A DNA stretch of 64,000 bases, taken from the NCBI GenBank assembly GCA_003225175.1, contig QIBA01000028.1, positions 1 through 64,000 of the forward strand. The letters are read 5' to 3'. Origin of the DNA: Acidobacteriota bacterium. GTDB lineage: Bacteria > Acidobacteriota > Terriglobia > Terriglobales > Acidobacteriaceae. Shown piece by piece: positions 1 to 7,965 of the stretch. A program made the position numbers and the translations under genes. The notes below the pieces were generated by a model. The model searched no databases. It was not told the origin of the DNA and was given only the letters and a program-made list of their open reading frames with translations. Numbering within the stretch: position 1 is the first letter of the stretch; every line of letters starts with the position of its first letter.

Positions 1-282
1 AGGCCCAGTACCATTTCGTCCACAGGACGAAAACCACAGCGAGGACTAGCCACACGCATCCTAGGATCAACATGCTCTGCGTATTCGTCAATTTGGCTTC
101 GTATCCGTACATATCTTTGCGTGTCCTGTACCGAAGATATCGAATAGTTGGTCAACTTCTGCAGTGACGAATCTCGGACAGCTACTTCCTTTCCACTTGC
201 ACTCCCTGGGAAGCCTATTGATCGAAAATGTGAGCTCTCCAGGGCCTGACTTCTCGCACTTGCATGCATAATGGCAGGCGTA
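1..282. other. Intergenic/edge region, no gene seen
   Basis: This stretch lies beyond the 3' end of the minus-strand dus gene. I see no open reading frame with family features, no convincing hairpin terminator and no RNA gene. It may hold the end of a gene outside the window, but nothing supports that directly. Confidence 0.4.
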
Positions 283-1590
283 TTAGAAAATCGCCTCGGC
301 CGCGAGGTGCTTCTCGAAAAATTCGTCCACCCGGTCTAGCACTTCGCTTGCTGACTTCGCCTCATACACGGCTTTGCGCAGGTGGCTGCCGTTGGTTACG
401 CCGTGCGTGAACCAGGACGCAAATTGCTTCATCTTGCCGACCGCCTCCGGTAGCTCTTCTTCAATCAGCATGGCGAAGTAGGTGTGAATCATCTGATAGC
501 GATCCTCTTCCGTGGGCTGTGTATAGGTGCCGACTCCCGTGGACTGCTTCGACGCGGTGTACTCGGCGATCTGGCGGAAGATCCAGGGATTGGACGGGGC
601 GGTGCGGCCGATCATGACGGCGTCGCATCCAGTTTGGGCGATCATGGTGGCCGCGTCTTCGGGGGTGCGGATGTCGCCGTTTCCTAATACGGGAATCTTG
701 ATTGCGTCCTTCACCGCGGCGATGTACTCCCAGCGGGCGTTGCCGCTGTAGCCTTGCTCGCGGGTTCGGGCGTGCAGGGCGACGCCGTTGAGTCCGCAGT
801 TCTCGGCTAGCCTGGCTAATTCGACGCAGACGATCTCGGCGTCGGACCATCCTATGCGGAACTTTACCGTAAAGGGAATCTTGACGGCGGCGCGGACCGC
901 TTCGAAGATGCGCTGAATTTGCGGCAGGTCGCGCAGCAGGCCAGATCCGCCGTTGCATTTCACGACGCGCTTGGCCGGGCATCCGAGGTTGAGGTCAACC
1001 AGATCGAAGCCGAGGTCTTCGACTACGCGCGCGGCGTCGGCGACGACGTTTGGATCGGAGCCGAAGAGTTGGGCGGAGATCGGATGCTCGTCCTCATAAA
1101 AGGTGAGATAGCGCTTGCGGCGGGATTCGCGGCAGCGGGCCAGTCCGTCGGCCGAGGTGAACTCGGTCATGATCAGTCCGCAGCCGGACTGAAAGTTGGA
1201 GATTTCTGCGGCGACTTGGGCCTCAAAATCGCGTTCTGAAGGCCCATTTTGTGCTCGGGAGGCGGCTTTTAGCGCCTCAAAATCGCGCTGGGAAGCCTCA
1301 ATTTGGGCTGTGGAACGGTGTTCTAACGCCCCAAAATCGCGCTCGTGTGCCTTGATTTGGGCGCTGGAGGCGGATTCAGGGGCCTTACTGCACCCCCCGC
1401 TACTGCAACGGGTTCTGCTAAACACGCTGGCATTGCGGATAAAGCGGCGAAAAACGGTGTCGGTAACGCCCGCCATGGGCGCTAGAACCGTCGCTGGAGC
1501 AACGCGAACACTGCCAATCTGCACCTGGGACGGGACAAAAACGTCCTCTGGCATAGCGTGCGGGAGCGGATTGTCCCAATTTTTCCGCAT
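283..1590 (-). CDS. dusB: tRNA-dihydrouridine synthase with internal repeat insertion
   Basis: A flavin-dependent enzyme that reduces uridine to dihydrouridine in the D-loop of tRNA. The TIM-barrel start carries the FMN-binding motif APMAGVTD (about residues 37-44). The catalytic cysteine motif NLGCPA (C204) follows, then the phosphate-binding segments GNGDI and MIGR near the C-terminus. At 435 residues it is about 80-90 longer than usual. The extra length lies in one block, residues ~54-135, between the end of barrel strand/helix 1 (RRFIRN) and the next conserved segment (GLIMTEF). That block contains three 18-residue repeats (75-92, 93-110, 111-128). The frame stays open throughout and both halves are well conserved, so the enzyme is probably functional with a surface loop. 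DusB is the most likely subtype, but assignment among Dus paralogues is not certain. Confidence 0.93.
   Translation of the reverse strand: MRKNWDNPLPHAMPEDVFVPSQVQIGSVRVAPATVLAPMAGVTDTVFRRFIRNASVFSRTRCSSGGCSKAPESASSAQIKAHERDFGALEHRSTAQIEASQRDFEALKAASRAQNGPSERDFEAQVAAEISNFQSGCGLIMTEFTSADGLARCRESRRKRYLTFYEDEHPISAQLFGSDPNVVADAARVVEDLGFDLVDLNLGCPAKRVVKCNGGSGLLRDLPQIQRIFEAVRAAVKIPFTVKFRIGWSDAEIVCVELARLAENCGLNGVALHARTREQGYSGNARWEYIAAVKDAIKIPVLGNGDIRTPEDAATMIAQTGCDAVMIGRTAPSNPWIFRQIAEYTASKQSTGVGTYTQPTEEDRYQMIHTYFAMLIEEELPEAVGKMKQFASWFTHGVTNGSHLRKAVYEAKSASEVLDRVDEFFEKHLAAEAIF
1207..1368 (-). repeat. Three tandem 54-bp repeats inside dus
   Basis: Three consecutive, imperfect 54-bp direct repeats encode 18-residue units of the form S-x-A-Q-(5-6 residues)-R-D-F-x-A. 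On the plus strand each unit carries a core close to AAAATCGCG. The unit length is a multiple of three, so the repeats keep the dus frame. They interrupt a domain that is continuous in other Dus proteins. Confidence 0.85.
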
Positions 1591-1629
1591 CGATAGACTC
1601 TAGATTTTAGCGCGGGAAGAGCGAACAGG

Positions 1630-1716
1630 AAGGTCACAAAGGGAACAAAGAAGGTCACGGAGCGGTGCTTTGGAAGCTCCGAAGTCGCCTCCGTGGCCTT
1701 CGTGTTCGCCTTTTTT
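1630..1716. repeat. Intergenic repeat, AAGGTCACAAAGG / CTCCGTGGCC family
   Basis: Between dus and rpmE the sequence contains AGGTCACAAAGGGAACAAAG followed by GGTCACGGAGC, then a facing CTCCGTGGCCTTCGTG. It therefore folds back on itself loosely. The wording resembles the inverted repeat at 44057-44207 and the tract at 48780-48816, which suggests a dispersed intergenic element. Confidence 0.45.
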
Positions 1717-1719
1717 CGG

Positions 1720-1950
1720 TTATTTCGTGCCCGTTTTGGCCGCTTCTCCGGCCTTCGCGTACTTGCGGCGGAAGCGTTCGACGCGTCCTGCAGTGTCTAC
1801 AAGCTTCTGTTTGCCGGTGAAAAACGGGTGGCAATTCGAGCAAATTTCCAGGTGGATATCGCCTTTATGGGTGGATCGGGTGGTAAATGAGTTCCCGCAA
1901 GCGCACATTACGCGGATTTCGTTGTACGCGGGATGGATCTTTTCCTTCAC
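1720..1950 (-). CDS. rpmE: 50S ribosomal protein L31
   Basis: Ribosomal protein bL31 of the large subunit, 76 residues. It begins [12 protein letters not shown] and has the zinc-binding pattern of the C+ form: CACG at residues 16-19 and CSNC at 37-40, followed by HPFFTGKQ. The C-terminus is Lys/Ala-rich. The zinc-binding form is normally replaced by a cysteine-less paralogue under zinc starvation; none is seen in this window. It is probably transcribed alone on the minus strand, with csp upstream separated by its own terminator. Confidence 0.97.
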   Translation of the reverse strand: MKEKIHPAYNEIRVMCACGNSFTTRSTHKGDIHLEICSNCHPFFTGKQKLVDTAGRVERFRRKYAKAGEAAKTGTK

Positions 1951-2133
1951 TTAAAGCCTTCCTTTGGATCACCGGGGCACACGGAGCCTCTCCGCGAGTT
2001 TTCCGGGAACCTCTAGTTTAAGGGAATTTGCGGGATTTCAGCAAACTTGGGAGGGCGCGGAGGAGACGAACGGAGCGCCTTTAGGCTGCTGATTGCGTAT
2101 CGCTAAGCGCTTATTGCTGGGTTTTGCAAAACT

Positions 2134-2159
2134 AAAAGGCGGCCTTTCGGCCGCCTTTT
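2134..2159 (-). terminator. Rho-independent terminator of the cold-shock gene
   Basis: A near-perfect palindrome: a stem built from GGCGGCC and GGCCGCC around a TTTC/GAAA loop, flanked by A4 on one side and T4 on the other. It lies 20 bp beyond the stop of the cold-shock gene. The symmetric A/T tails mean it could also act on plus-strand transcripts. Confidence 0.85.
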
Positions 2160-2178
2160 CTCGTTCGGTATTTCAGGA

Positions 2179-2379
2179 TTAGAGCGGTTGGACGCTCTCT
2201 GCCTGCCAACCTTTGGGTCCCTTTACGACGGTAAATTGTACCGGCTGACCTTCCTTCAGGCTGCGGAAACCGTTGGCCTGAATTGCCGAAAAGTGCACGA
2301 AGACATCTTCCCCGTTTTGGCGGCTGATGAATCCATAGCCCTTCGCGTCGTTGAACCACTTCACTGTACCTTGTTCCAT
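2179..2379 (-). CDS. cspA: Cold-shock protein (CspA family)
   Basis: A 66-residue single cold-shock domain that binds single-stranded RNA/DNA and acts as an RNA chaperone. It has RNP1 (KGYGFI) and RNP2 (VFVHF), preceded by the typical start GTVKWFN. Length and motifs match the CspA family throughout. An unusually good promoter about 110 bp upstream gives a long untranslated leader, as is known for temperature-sensing csp mRNAs. A strong terminator follows, so it is a single-gene unit. Confidence 0.96.
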   Translation of the reverse strand: MEQGTVKWFNDAKGYGFISRQNGEDVFVHFSAIQANGFRSLKEGQPVQFTVVKGPKGWQAESVQPL

Positions 2380-2498
2380 ACGTTGCTCTAATCCTTTAAT
2401 CTTGTGAATTACGCTGAGATGTCAATCGGAGGATACTGCAGGCAGGACCAGCTTTGAGGCGCGGACTGCTCACAACCAAGTGCATCTAACGCGCTTGC

Positions 2499-2507
2499 AT
2501 TATACCA
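2499..2507 (-). promoter_or_regulatory. Extended -10 promoter of csp
   Basis: Read on the minus strand the sequence is TGGTATAAT, a perfect TATAAT with the TG-n extension. No good -35 is present, as is usual for extended -10 promoters. Transcription would begin near 2492 and give a leader of about 113 nt before the csp ATG. Confidence 0.6.
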
Positions 2508-2747
2508 GAGAAGAGCATTTTGGGCGTGCTAACGCTCTGATGACGTGCCGGCGACGGTTCTCTGCATTTACCTGATCCCTATTTGAGGGCTTCATCCTAA
2601 TTTTCTAAGGCGTTTCCGCATGCGCAAAATGACCCTTCTCGGGTGCTCTTCGTAACCCTGCGGAAGCGTTCACCTGAGCCGGATTATCCCACTGGAAACA
2701 CAGGGGATTCCGGCGCGGTCACTTAACGTCTGACTACGCGCGCTTCG

Positions 2748-2777
2748 TTGCTTTTCCTTGTGGGCTGCTCCTATAAT
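2748..2777 (+). promoter_or_regulatory. Sigma-70-type promoter of ompH
   Basis: TTGCTT at 2748-2753 and TATAAT at 2772-2777 are separated by 18 bp. The predicted start of transcription is near 2784, about 147 nt before the ompH ATG at 2931. This placement supports the internal ATG rather than the upstream TTG. Confidence 0.6.
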
Positions 2778-2930
2778 GCTGACATCCGTACCCGCCAAGA
2801 AACCTCGCAAGAGGTCCGGCGAGCGTCAGCCGGAATGCCAGGAACATGGCATAATTCGCCCGTCCAGGGAAGCAAAAGGCGACACTGGGAAGTGATCCCG
2901 AACGGAATCAAGGAGTCTTCAAGCGCAACA

Positions 2931-3632
2931 ATGACACGCAAGATTGTTTCAACACTCTCGGTCGCGGCCCTGCTTTTAGCCGGAGCTGTGGCGCAAACCG
3001 CGGCAACTAACGCAGCCCCTTCCACCAGCACTAACTCGGTGATTGCCGGACCAAACAAACTGGCGATCATCAATATCCAGGCAGCCATTGCCAATAGCAA
3101 TGAAGGCCAGCGCGATCTGGACGCCCTCCAGAAAAAATTCGAGCCCAAGCAGATCGAGCTCAAGAGTCTGAGCGACGAAGTCGACAACCTGAAGAAGCAG
3201 CTCGCCGCGCAGGACACCAAGCTCAACGACGATGAGCGCAACAAGCGTGTGCAGTCTATTGAGACCAAGCAGAAGACGTTGCAGCGCAACCTCGAAGATG
3301 CGCAGAACGATTACCAAACCCAGTCGAATGAAATCGCGCAGCGCATCGGCAGCAAGCTCATGCAGTCGCTCGACAATTATGCGAAGCAGAATGGTTACGC
3401 GGTTGTGATCGACGTCTCGTCGCAGCAGAGCCCGGTGCTATGGGCAGCGCAGTCCGTCGACATAACTAAGCCGGTGATTGATGCCTACAACGTCGTTTCG
3501 GGTGTTGCAGCGCCCGCGGTGAAGCCGGCGACACCATCCGCGCCCAGCGCGAGCACGACCCTCCCACGCCGCACGACTCCGCCTGCCATCACACCAAAGC
3601 CGGCAGCTACAAGCGCGACGACACCAAAATAG
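2931..3632 (+). CDS. skp: OmpH/Skp-family periplasmic chaperone
   Basis: A periplasmic chaperone that holds unfolded outer-membrane proteins on their way to the Bam complex. The start was chosen at the ATG giving an N-terminal signal peptide (MTRKIVSTLSVAALLLAGAVAQ), with AAGGAG upstream and a promoter at 2748-2777. The body has the Skp pattern: a beta segment (KLAIINIQAAIANSNEG), two long charged helices forming the tentacle coiled coil (about residues 55-135), and a return strand (GYAVVIDVS). The last ~45 residues are a Pro/Ala/Thr/Ser tail not found in E. coli Skp. A strong terminator follows. The fold assignment is firm; the client range is inferred. Confidence 0.88.
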   Translation: MTRKIVSTLSVAALLLAGAVAQTAATNAAPSTSTNSVIAGPNKLAIINIQAAIANSNEGQRDLDALQKKFEPKQIELKSLSDEVDNLKKQLAAQDTKLNDDERNKRVQSIETKQKTLQRNLEDAQNDYQTQSNEIAQRIGSKLMQSLDNYAKQNGYAVVIDVSSQQSPVLWAAQSVDITKPVIDAYNVVSGVAAPAVKPATPSAPSASTTLPRRTTPPAITPKPAATSATTPK

Positions 3633-3659
3633 GAATTTTAGTTCCAGGTTTTTCAGTAA

Positions 3660-3686
3660 GGCCGCTCCGCACGAGCGGCCTTTTTT
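3660..3686 (+). terminator. Rho-independent terminator after ompH
   Basis: GGCCGCTC and GAGCGGCC form a perfect 8-bp stem with a 5-nt loop, followed by TTTTTT. It lies 27 bp after the ompH stop. Confidence 0.9.
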
Positions 3687-3760
3687 ATTTCTGCGTAACC
3701 AGCGCCAACAGCGCGTTTGCGGTGTCAATTTCCTCATCCCGTAATGGGAAGGAGGAAGTC

Positions 3761-4474
3761 ATGTTCGCTGACAGCCTGTTGGAATCGGCTCCCCATCCTG
3801 CACCTCGCGGCGCCTGGAGCAAACTCGCATCTGTGCTTCTGCAGAGTCTTGCCTTGGCAGTCGCGCTTGCTATTCCACTGTTTCACGTGGACCGTCTGCA
3901 GCTCGTTTCACCCCCACCAAGTATTCAGATGACGAGCGCGCAGCAGCCGCCAGCGATGCGACAAACGGCAATCAGCGGCACAAGCTCCGTTGTTCGTACC
4001 GAAATGGTCCAGCTCACCTTCAGAAGCCATCCTGCAAAAACACGAAACGAAGATCAAGGAGTTCCGCCCTCGACATGGACATTCGGTCCGCCCTGTGGCG
4101 CGAACTGCGGCACCGGACTATCCGTGCCATATGTTTCGAGTGCTGGATCATCGGTGATAACGCTCGCTCAGCCGAGTCCTCCTGCGCGTCCGCCTCGCGT
4201 GTCTGAGTGGCAGCTCGGTGGAGTCATTCACAAAGTTCTCCCGGAGTACCCGATCACCGCTAAACAACTGGGAATTCAAGGCACTGTGGTTCTGACGGCA
4301 ATTGTCGGGAAAGATGGCCGAGTGGAGCATGTGCAGCCGGTGAGCGGTCCGGCTCTCCTCGTCAGGACAGCCATGATTGCAGTTCAGCAATGGCAGTATC
4401 GCCCGTACCTGTTAAACAAGGAGCCGGTAGTCGTGCAGTCTACGATCACGGTGAACTTTGTGTTGAATCGATAG
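3761..4474 (+). CDS. tonB: Energy transducer TonB family protein
   Basis: It carries proton-motive-force energy from an ExbB/ExbD motor to outer-membrane TonB-dependent receptors. The start at 3761 is chosen because AAGGAGG lies just upstream. There is one N-terminal membrane segment (about residues 25-45), a Pro/Ser/Gln-rich periplasmic linker, and a C-terminal TonB domain. The domain runs from about 150: P-E-Y-P, GIQGTVVLTAIVGKDGRVE, then AVQQWQYRPY and a closing beta strand. The conserved Y-P and W-x-Y-x-P positions are present. exbB/exbD are not in the window. It could serve the large receptor at 25553, but many such receptors are expected in the genome. Confidence 0.85.
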   Translation: MFADSLLESAPHPAPRGAWSKLASVLLQSLALAVALAIPLFHVDRLQLVSPPPSIQMTSAQQPPAMRQTAISGTSSVVRTEMVQLTFRSHPAKTRNEDQGVPPSTWTFGPPCGANCGTGLSVPYVSSAGSSVITLAQPSPPARPPRVSEWQLGGVIHKVLPEYPITAKQLGIQGTVVLTAIVGKDGRVEHVQPVSGPALLVRTAMIAVQQWQYRPYLLNKEPVVVQSTITVNFVLNR

Positions 4475-4683
4475 AAATTCTTCGCCCACGATTCACGGAG
4501 CAGCCGCCTCTTGTCGAAAGGGTCGCGATTCGTGAAGGAATCTTCCTAACTCGAACGCGTGGAAATCTTGAACCTCGTACCGGCCGAGGGCGGGCAGAAC
4601 AACGCAATCGGGGCTTCTGAGAGGGCAAAAAGCTTCTTTGACGCTTCCGTGTTTCCGGGTAAAGACCCTGCTAAACTTCGACG

Positions 4684-5799
4684 ATGGTTCCCGGACACGC
4701 GTCGCATTCGGGCACTGCTCGATTGTGTGCGCGATTCCCTAAATTCTCCGCGGCGGGACACTTCCGTCAGCCGGAACATGTACCTCACCTAAGCCATCTC
4801 TGGCTCTCGTCGGTTGGAATCGGCACGTACCTCGGAGAGCCGGACACTGCGACTGATCAGCGGTACACGGACGCAGCACTAGACGCGATTGCAGGGGGCA
4901 TCAATGTTCTGGATTCCGCCATCAACTATCGGTTTCAGAGATCTGAGCGCAGTATTGGTGCCGTTATTAAGCAATTGCCGGGGCGACGCGAAGAACTGCT
5001 GATCTGCAGTAAAGCTGGATATCTGACTTACGACGGCACAGTACCGTCCGATCCTCGCCGTTATTTCATCGAGCAATACATCGAGCCGGGCATCGTTCCC
5101 CGCGAAGAGCTCGTCGGGGGAATTCATTGCATGGCGCCGAGCTATCTGAAGAATCAACTCGAGCGTTCGCGACACAACTTGCAGGTCGAGACCATTGATG
5201 TGTTCTACATCCACAACCCCGAACAACAATCAGGTGAGGTTTCGCGGGACATTTTTCATGATCGTCTGCGGCGGGCATTCGCCGCTCTGGAACAGGCGGT
5301 TGCCGGCAACAAGATTCGCGTCTATGGCACAGCAACATGGAGTGGATTCCGCCAGGACCGAGGCGCGAAAGATTATCTGGATCTAGGGGAAATAGCGGCA
5401 ATTGCGCGCCAAGTCGGTGGCGACGGCCATCACTTCCGCGCGATTCAGTTGCCTTTCAACCTCGGACTTCCCGAAGCTTTCGCAAAGGAAAATCAGAAGA
5501 TTGGAGCAAAACAGGTTTCACTGCTGACTGCCGCCCGGGAACTCGGCATTGCCGTCATTGCCAGCGCATCGTTGCTCCAGGGCAAGCTCGCTGGTCGTCT
5601 GCCGGAGTTCGTTCGCGAACGCATGAATTTTGAAACAGATGCGGCAGCCGCGATTCAATTCGCGCGCTCAGCACCAGGCGTGACCACGGCGCTAGTCGGA
5701 ATGAGTCGCAGAGAGCACGTGGAAGCGAACCTAAAAGTAGCAGCAAAGCCTATAGCGAAAACGGAAGATTGGGAGAGCTTGTTTCAAAAGCAGCAATGA
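4684..5799 (+). CDS. Aldo/keto reductase
   Basis: A predicted NADPH-dependent oxidoreductase with an (alpha/beta)8 barrel. The start of the family fold is clear (IGTYLGE), with the catalytic-tetrad segments D-S-A-I-N-Y (Asp/Tyr), ICSKAGY (Lys) and VFYIHNPE (His). The C-terminal segment GVTTALVGMSRREHVEANL matches the cofactor-binding end. The first ~35 residues are not part of the barrel, and the ATG at 4684 has no strong ribosome site, so the true start could be further in. It stands alone between tonB and a convergent TPR gene. The substrate is not predictable. Confidence 0.85.
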   Translation: MVPGHASHSGTARLCARFPKFSAAGHFRQPEHVPHLSHLWLSSVGIGTYLGEPDTATDQRYTDAALDAIAGGINVLDSAINYRFQRSERSIGAVIKQLPGRREELLICSKAGYLTYDGTVPSDPRRYFIEQYIEPGIVPREELVGGIHCMAPSYLKNQLERSRHNLQVETIDVFYIHNPEQQSGEVSRDIFHDRLRRAFAALEQAVAGNKIRVYGTATWSGFRQDRGAKDYLDLGEIAAIARQVGGDGHHFRAIQLPFNLGLPEAFAKENQKIGAKQVSLLTAARELGIAVIASASLLQGKLAGRLPEFVRERMNFETDAAAAIQFARSAPGVTTALVGMSRREHVEANLKVAAKPIAKTEDWESLFQKQQ

Positions 5800-5872
5800 G
5801 CGATTAGCGATAGACAAATCGAGCGCGTTGAACCGAAGTCGCTAATTACTAATCGTTGCTTTTATTGGTGCT

Positions 5873-6583
5873 TCACCGTTTTATCGCGCTCTGCCGCTGC
5901 TTTGCCATTTGCGCTACAGTCGGCGACTTATCCAGGGCAAGCTGATCGTAGATTCGCTTGGCCTGCGCTGGATCTTTGCGCTCGTAGAGATCCGCGAGGG
6001 CAAACTGCGCGTGCTGCGATGAGACCGACTGGGTAGGCTTCTTGATTAGCTCGTTGTAGATGTTAATCGCGTCTTGATCTCGATTCCTGGCCTCATAGAC
6101 CGACGCGAGTCCCAATTTGGCAAGGGCAGCGAGATCCTTGTTGCCAACATCGACAACCTTCTTGAACTTAGTTTCTGCGTTTGCGTACTGGCCGCCATCC
6201 AGCGCCGCCGCCGCGGCCATATACAGAGCGTTCTTTCCTGTCTCGGTGTGGGGATACTTGTCCGCAACCGCCTGGAACTGCTTCTCTGCCTCTTTGTCGC
6301 GCTCAGCCGTGCTGGCATAACTGGCAATGCTGGGATCTTGTATTGCCCCTGGTGCCCGGATAGGAGCGGCGTACGTACTCAATGCTTGGCCTAAGGCCGC
6401 ACTCGCCTGGTCGTCCTGATGGTTACGCCAGTAGCCGTAAGCTCCGCCCGCGAGTACCAATACAAGCACTACAATTCCGAGCAGCGTGAGCTGCTGGCGA
6501 TGCTGTTGCGCTTGCGCGATGGCGCCGCGCGTTACTTCCTGAAACTTGTCTTCCTTAAGTTGATGACGGGTGTAACTCTGCAC
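5873..6583 (-). CDS. YfgM-like membrane-anchored TPR protein
   Basis: A 236-residue inner-membrane protein with one N-terminal transmembrane helix (about residues 33-52, TLLGIVVLVLVLAGGAYGYW). The periplasmic domain is built of tetratricopeptide-like helices (EKQFQAVADKYPHTETGKNALYMAAAA and repeats after it). This layout matches the YfgM/DUF2133 family, which in E. coli binds SecYEG and periplasmic chaperones. The cytoplasmic N-terminus (TRHQLKEDKFQEV) is typical of this family in acidobacteria and deltaproteobacteria. The role in envelope protein traffic is inferred from the family. Confidence 0.8.
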   Translation of the reverse strand: MQSYTRHQLKEDKFQEVTRGAIAQAQQHRQQLTLLGIVVLVLVLAGGAYGYWRNHQDDQASAALGQALSTYAAPIRAPGAIQDPSIASYASTAERDKEAEKQFQAVADKYPHTETGKNALYMAAAAALDGGQYANAETKFKKVVDVGNKDLAALAKLGLASVYEARNRDQDAINIYNELIKKPTQSVSSQHAQFALADLYERKDPAQAKRIYDQLALDKSPTVAQMAKQRQSAIKR

Positions 6584-6709
6584 GAACGGTCCTTCAATGC
6601 TGGATTGTCAGCCAAGGCGGGAAAACCTTTGATGGCCAAGAATTTAGTTTAGCAATCCTGCAGAAAGAGCGTCAATTTTGCGGAAAAATCGGGCCGTCCT
6701 GGACCATTG

Positions 6710-7621
6710 CTAATTTGCGCGCGCCCGGCAATTTGCCACACACTTTACTGACGTCAATTCAATCTGAGCCTTAGCCTTTGCGGGAACACTGACGTTCGGC
6801 TCCGGAATGAGAATCAACGACTGTGCAGCGCCGTTCGGATTTAGTTCACATCCGAAGTTGACCGATTGCGCCGCGCGCTGCTGGCAAATTCCGCCTGCAA
6901 CCGCTGACTGTAGCATCTCGGGCTTGCTATAAAGCTGTTCCGCGAGCGCGGAGGGAACCACCGCAACCAGCATTGGCACCGGGGATTTGAGCTTCACGTC
7001 CACTTGTTCGCCCTCGTGCTCAGGTAGCGGAAGGCTATAAAGTTTGAGCACGCTGCTCAGCTGGTATTTTTCCTTTGCCAGACGAACGCCGCGGAATTGC
7101 GGTGGATAGCAGTTTTGCACGCAGCTCCATCGGTAGTACTGGAGATGGACTTCGTTTGTATTGCCAAATGCCTCGGCGACGTGACGGACGCCCAGCACGT
7201 TGCCTACTTCGGAAAGAACGGCGCGATCTAGCTCGCGTTCGTCATGCACAATCAGGACCATGGAATCATCTGAAGCGGGAAGATCGCAGCTATAAGTCGT
7301 GCTCACCACGTGCTCCTGTACGCAGCGATATTGCAAGCGGTCCATGACCGCGGGACGATAGATTGCCTGCGGATCCTGCGTAGCATCGTCCCAATCGCGA
7401 CGTTGGGCCACGGCAACGGTGACCGGCTTCTGCGCCGTGATGTCGAGCTTGATATTGCCGCCCTGGCCGGGATTGTACAGATGCGTCTTCTCCCGCAGTC
7501 CCGGAGTGAGCCGCACCATCTCGTCGGTGTCACGCACCCAGTCGAAAGCTTTCTGCTGGGCGGTGGCTGGTCCAGCCAGCAGACCGATAAACAATAGCGC
7601 GTGAATAGTGGGTTTCTTCAT
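6710..7621 (-). CDS. Secreted protein of unknown function
   Basis: 303 residues with a clear signal peptide (MKKPTIHALLFIGLLAGPATAQ) cleaved before QKAFDW. The mature part has several cysteines (Y-R-C-V, Y-S-C-D, W-S-C-V-Q-N-C, G-I-C-Q, F-G-C-E, C-V-A-N-C), which suggests disulfide bonds in the periplasm. Its beta-rich, charged sequence matches no family I recognise. It reads as an ordinary native gene in codon use. The region upstream (7622-7965) separates it from the divergent AsmA gene. Confidence 0.7.
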   Translation of the reverse strand: MKKPTIHALLFIGLLAGPATAQQKAFDWVRDTDEMVRLTPGLREKTHLYNPGQGGNIKLDITAQKPVTVAVAQRRDWDDATQDPQAIYRPAVMDRLQYRCVQEHVVSTTYSCDLPASDDSMVLIVHDERELDRAVLSEVGNVLGVRHVAEAFGNTNEVHLQYYRWSCVQNCYPPQFRGVRLAKEKYQLSSVLKLYSLPLPEHEGEQVDVKLKSPVPMLVAVVPSALAEQLYSKPEMLQSAVAGGICQQRAAQSVNFGCELNPNGAAQSLILIPEPNVSVPAKAKAQIELTSVKCVANCRARAN

Positions 7622-7965
7622 GGCTCGTCGGAGTTTAGGCAGTAAGAACGGTCGATCGGAAACATTTCTTCACAAGAGCCGTTACGCGAGTAACCGCGCT
7701 GCGCTGGTCGTACATGGACCTGGGTAGCGAGTCTGCGATGCCGCGCCGGAGCTTTTTTGAATGGCCTGCGGGAGCCGACACGAGGGGCACGAAGTCAGCT
7801 TAAAGCCGCCAAGATTGCGTTCGCCGCTTGTTTGTCGTGCAACCGTCTGCTCTTCTTACAGTTCCAATTAGATAGGCCTTCGTTTAGAGTACCGTGCAGC
7901 AGCTCTCGCGTTGTTCTTCCCACCCGATTGAGGAGTCCGCACGGAGTTCTGGAAAGGGGATTCTT
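7622..7965. other. Divergent intergenic region, nothing recognised
   Basis: It lies between the divergent secreted-protein and AsmA genes, so it should hold both promoters. No strong -35/-10 pair, RNA structure or small gene stood out. The AsmA ribosome site (GGAAAGGGG) is at its right end. Confidence 0.4.

Larger units (their letters stand above)
2380..2930. other. Long divergent intergenic region between csp and ompH
   Basis: This holds the csp leader and promoter (minus strand) and the ompH promoter and leader (plus strand). I see no further gene. The plus-strand reading frame can be extended upstream to a TTG at 2748, but that TTG lies in the -35 box and is not a credible start. Confidence 0.7.

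Noticed and set aside
2748-2930. Longer N-terminus of OmpH/Skp starting at TTG 2748
   Set aside because: The TTG lies in the -35 box of a good promoter, and the extra 61 residues would precede a clear signal peptide.
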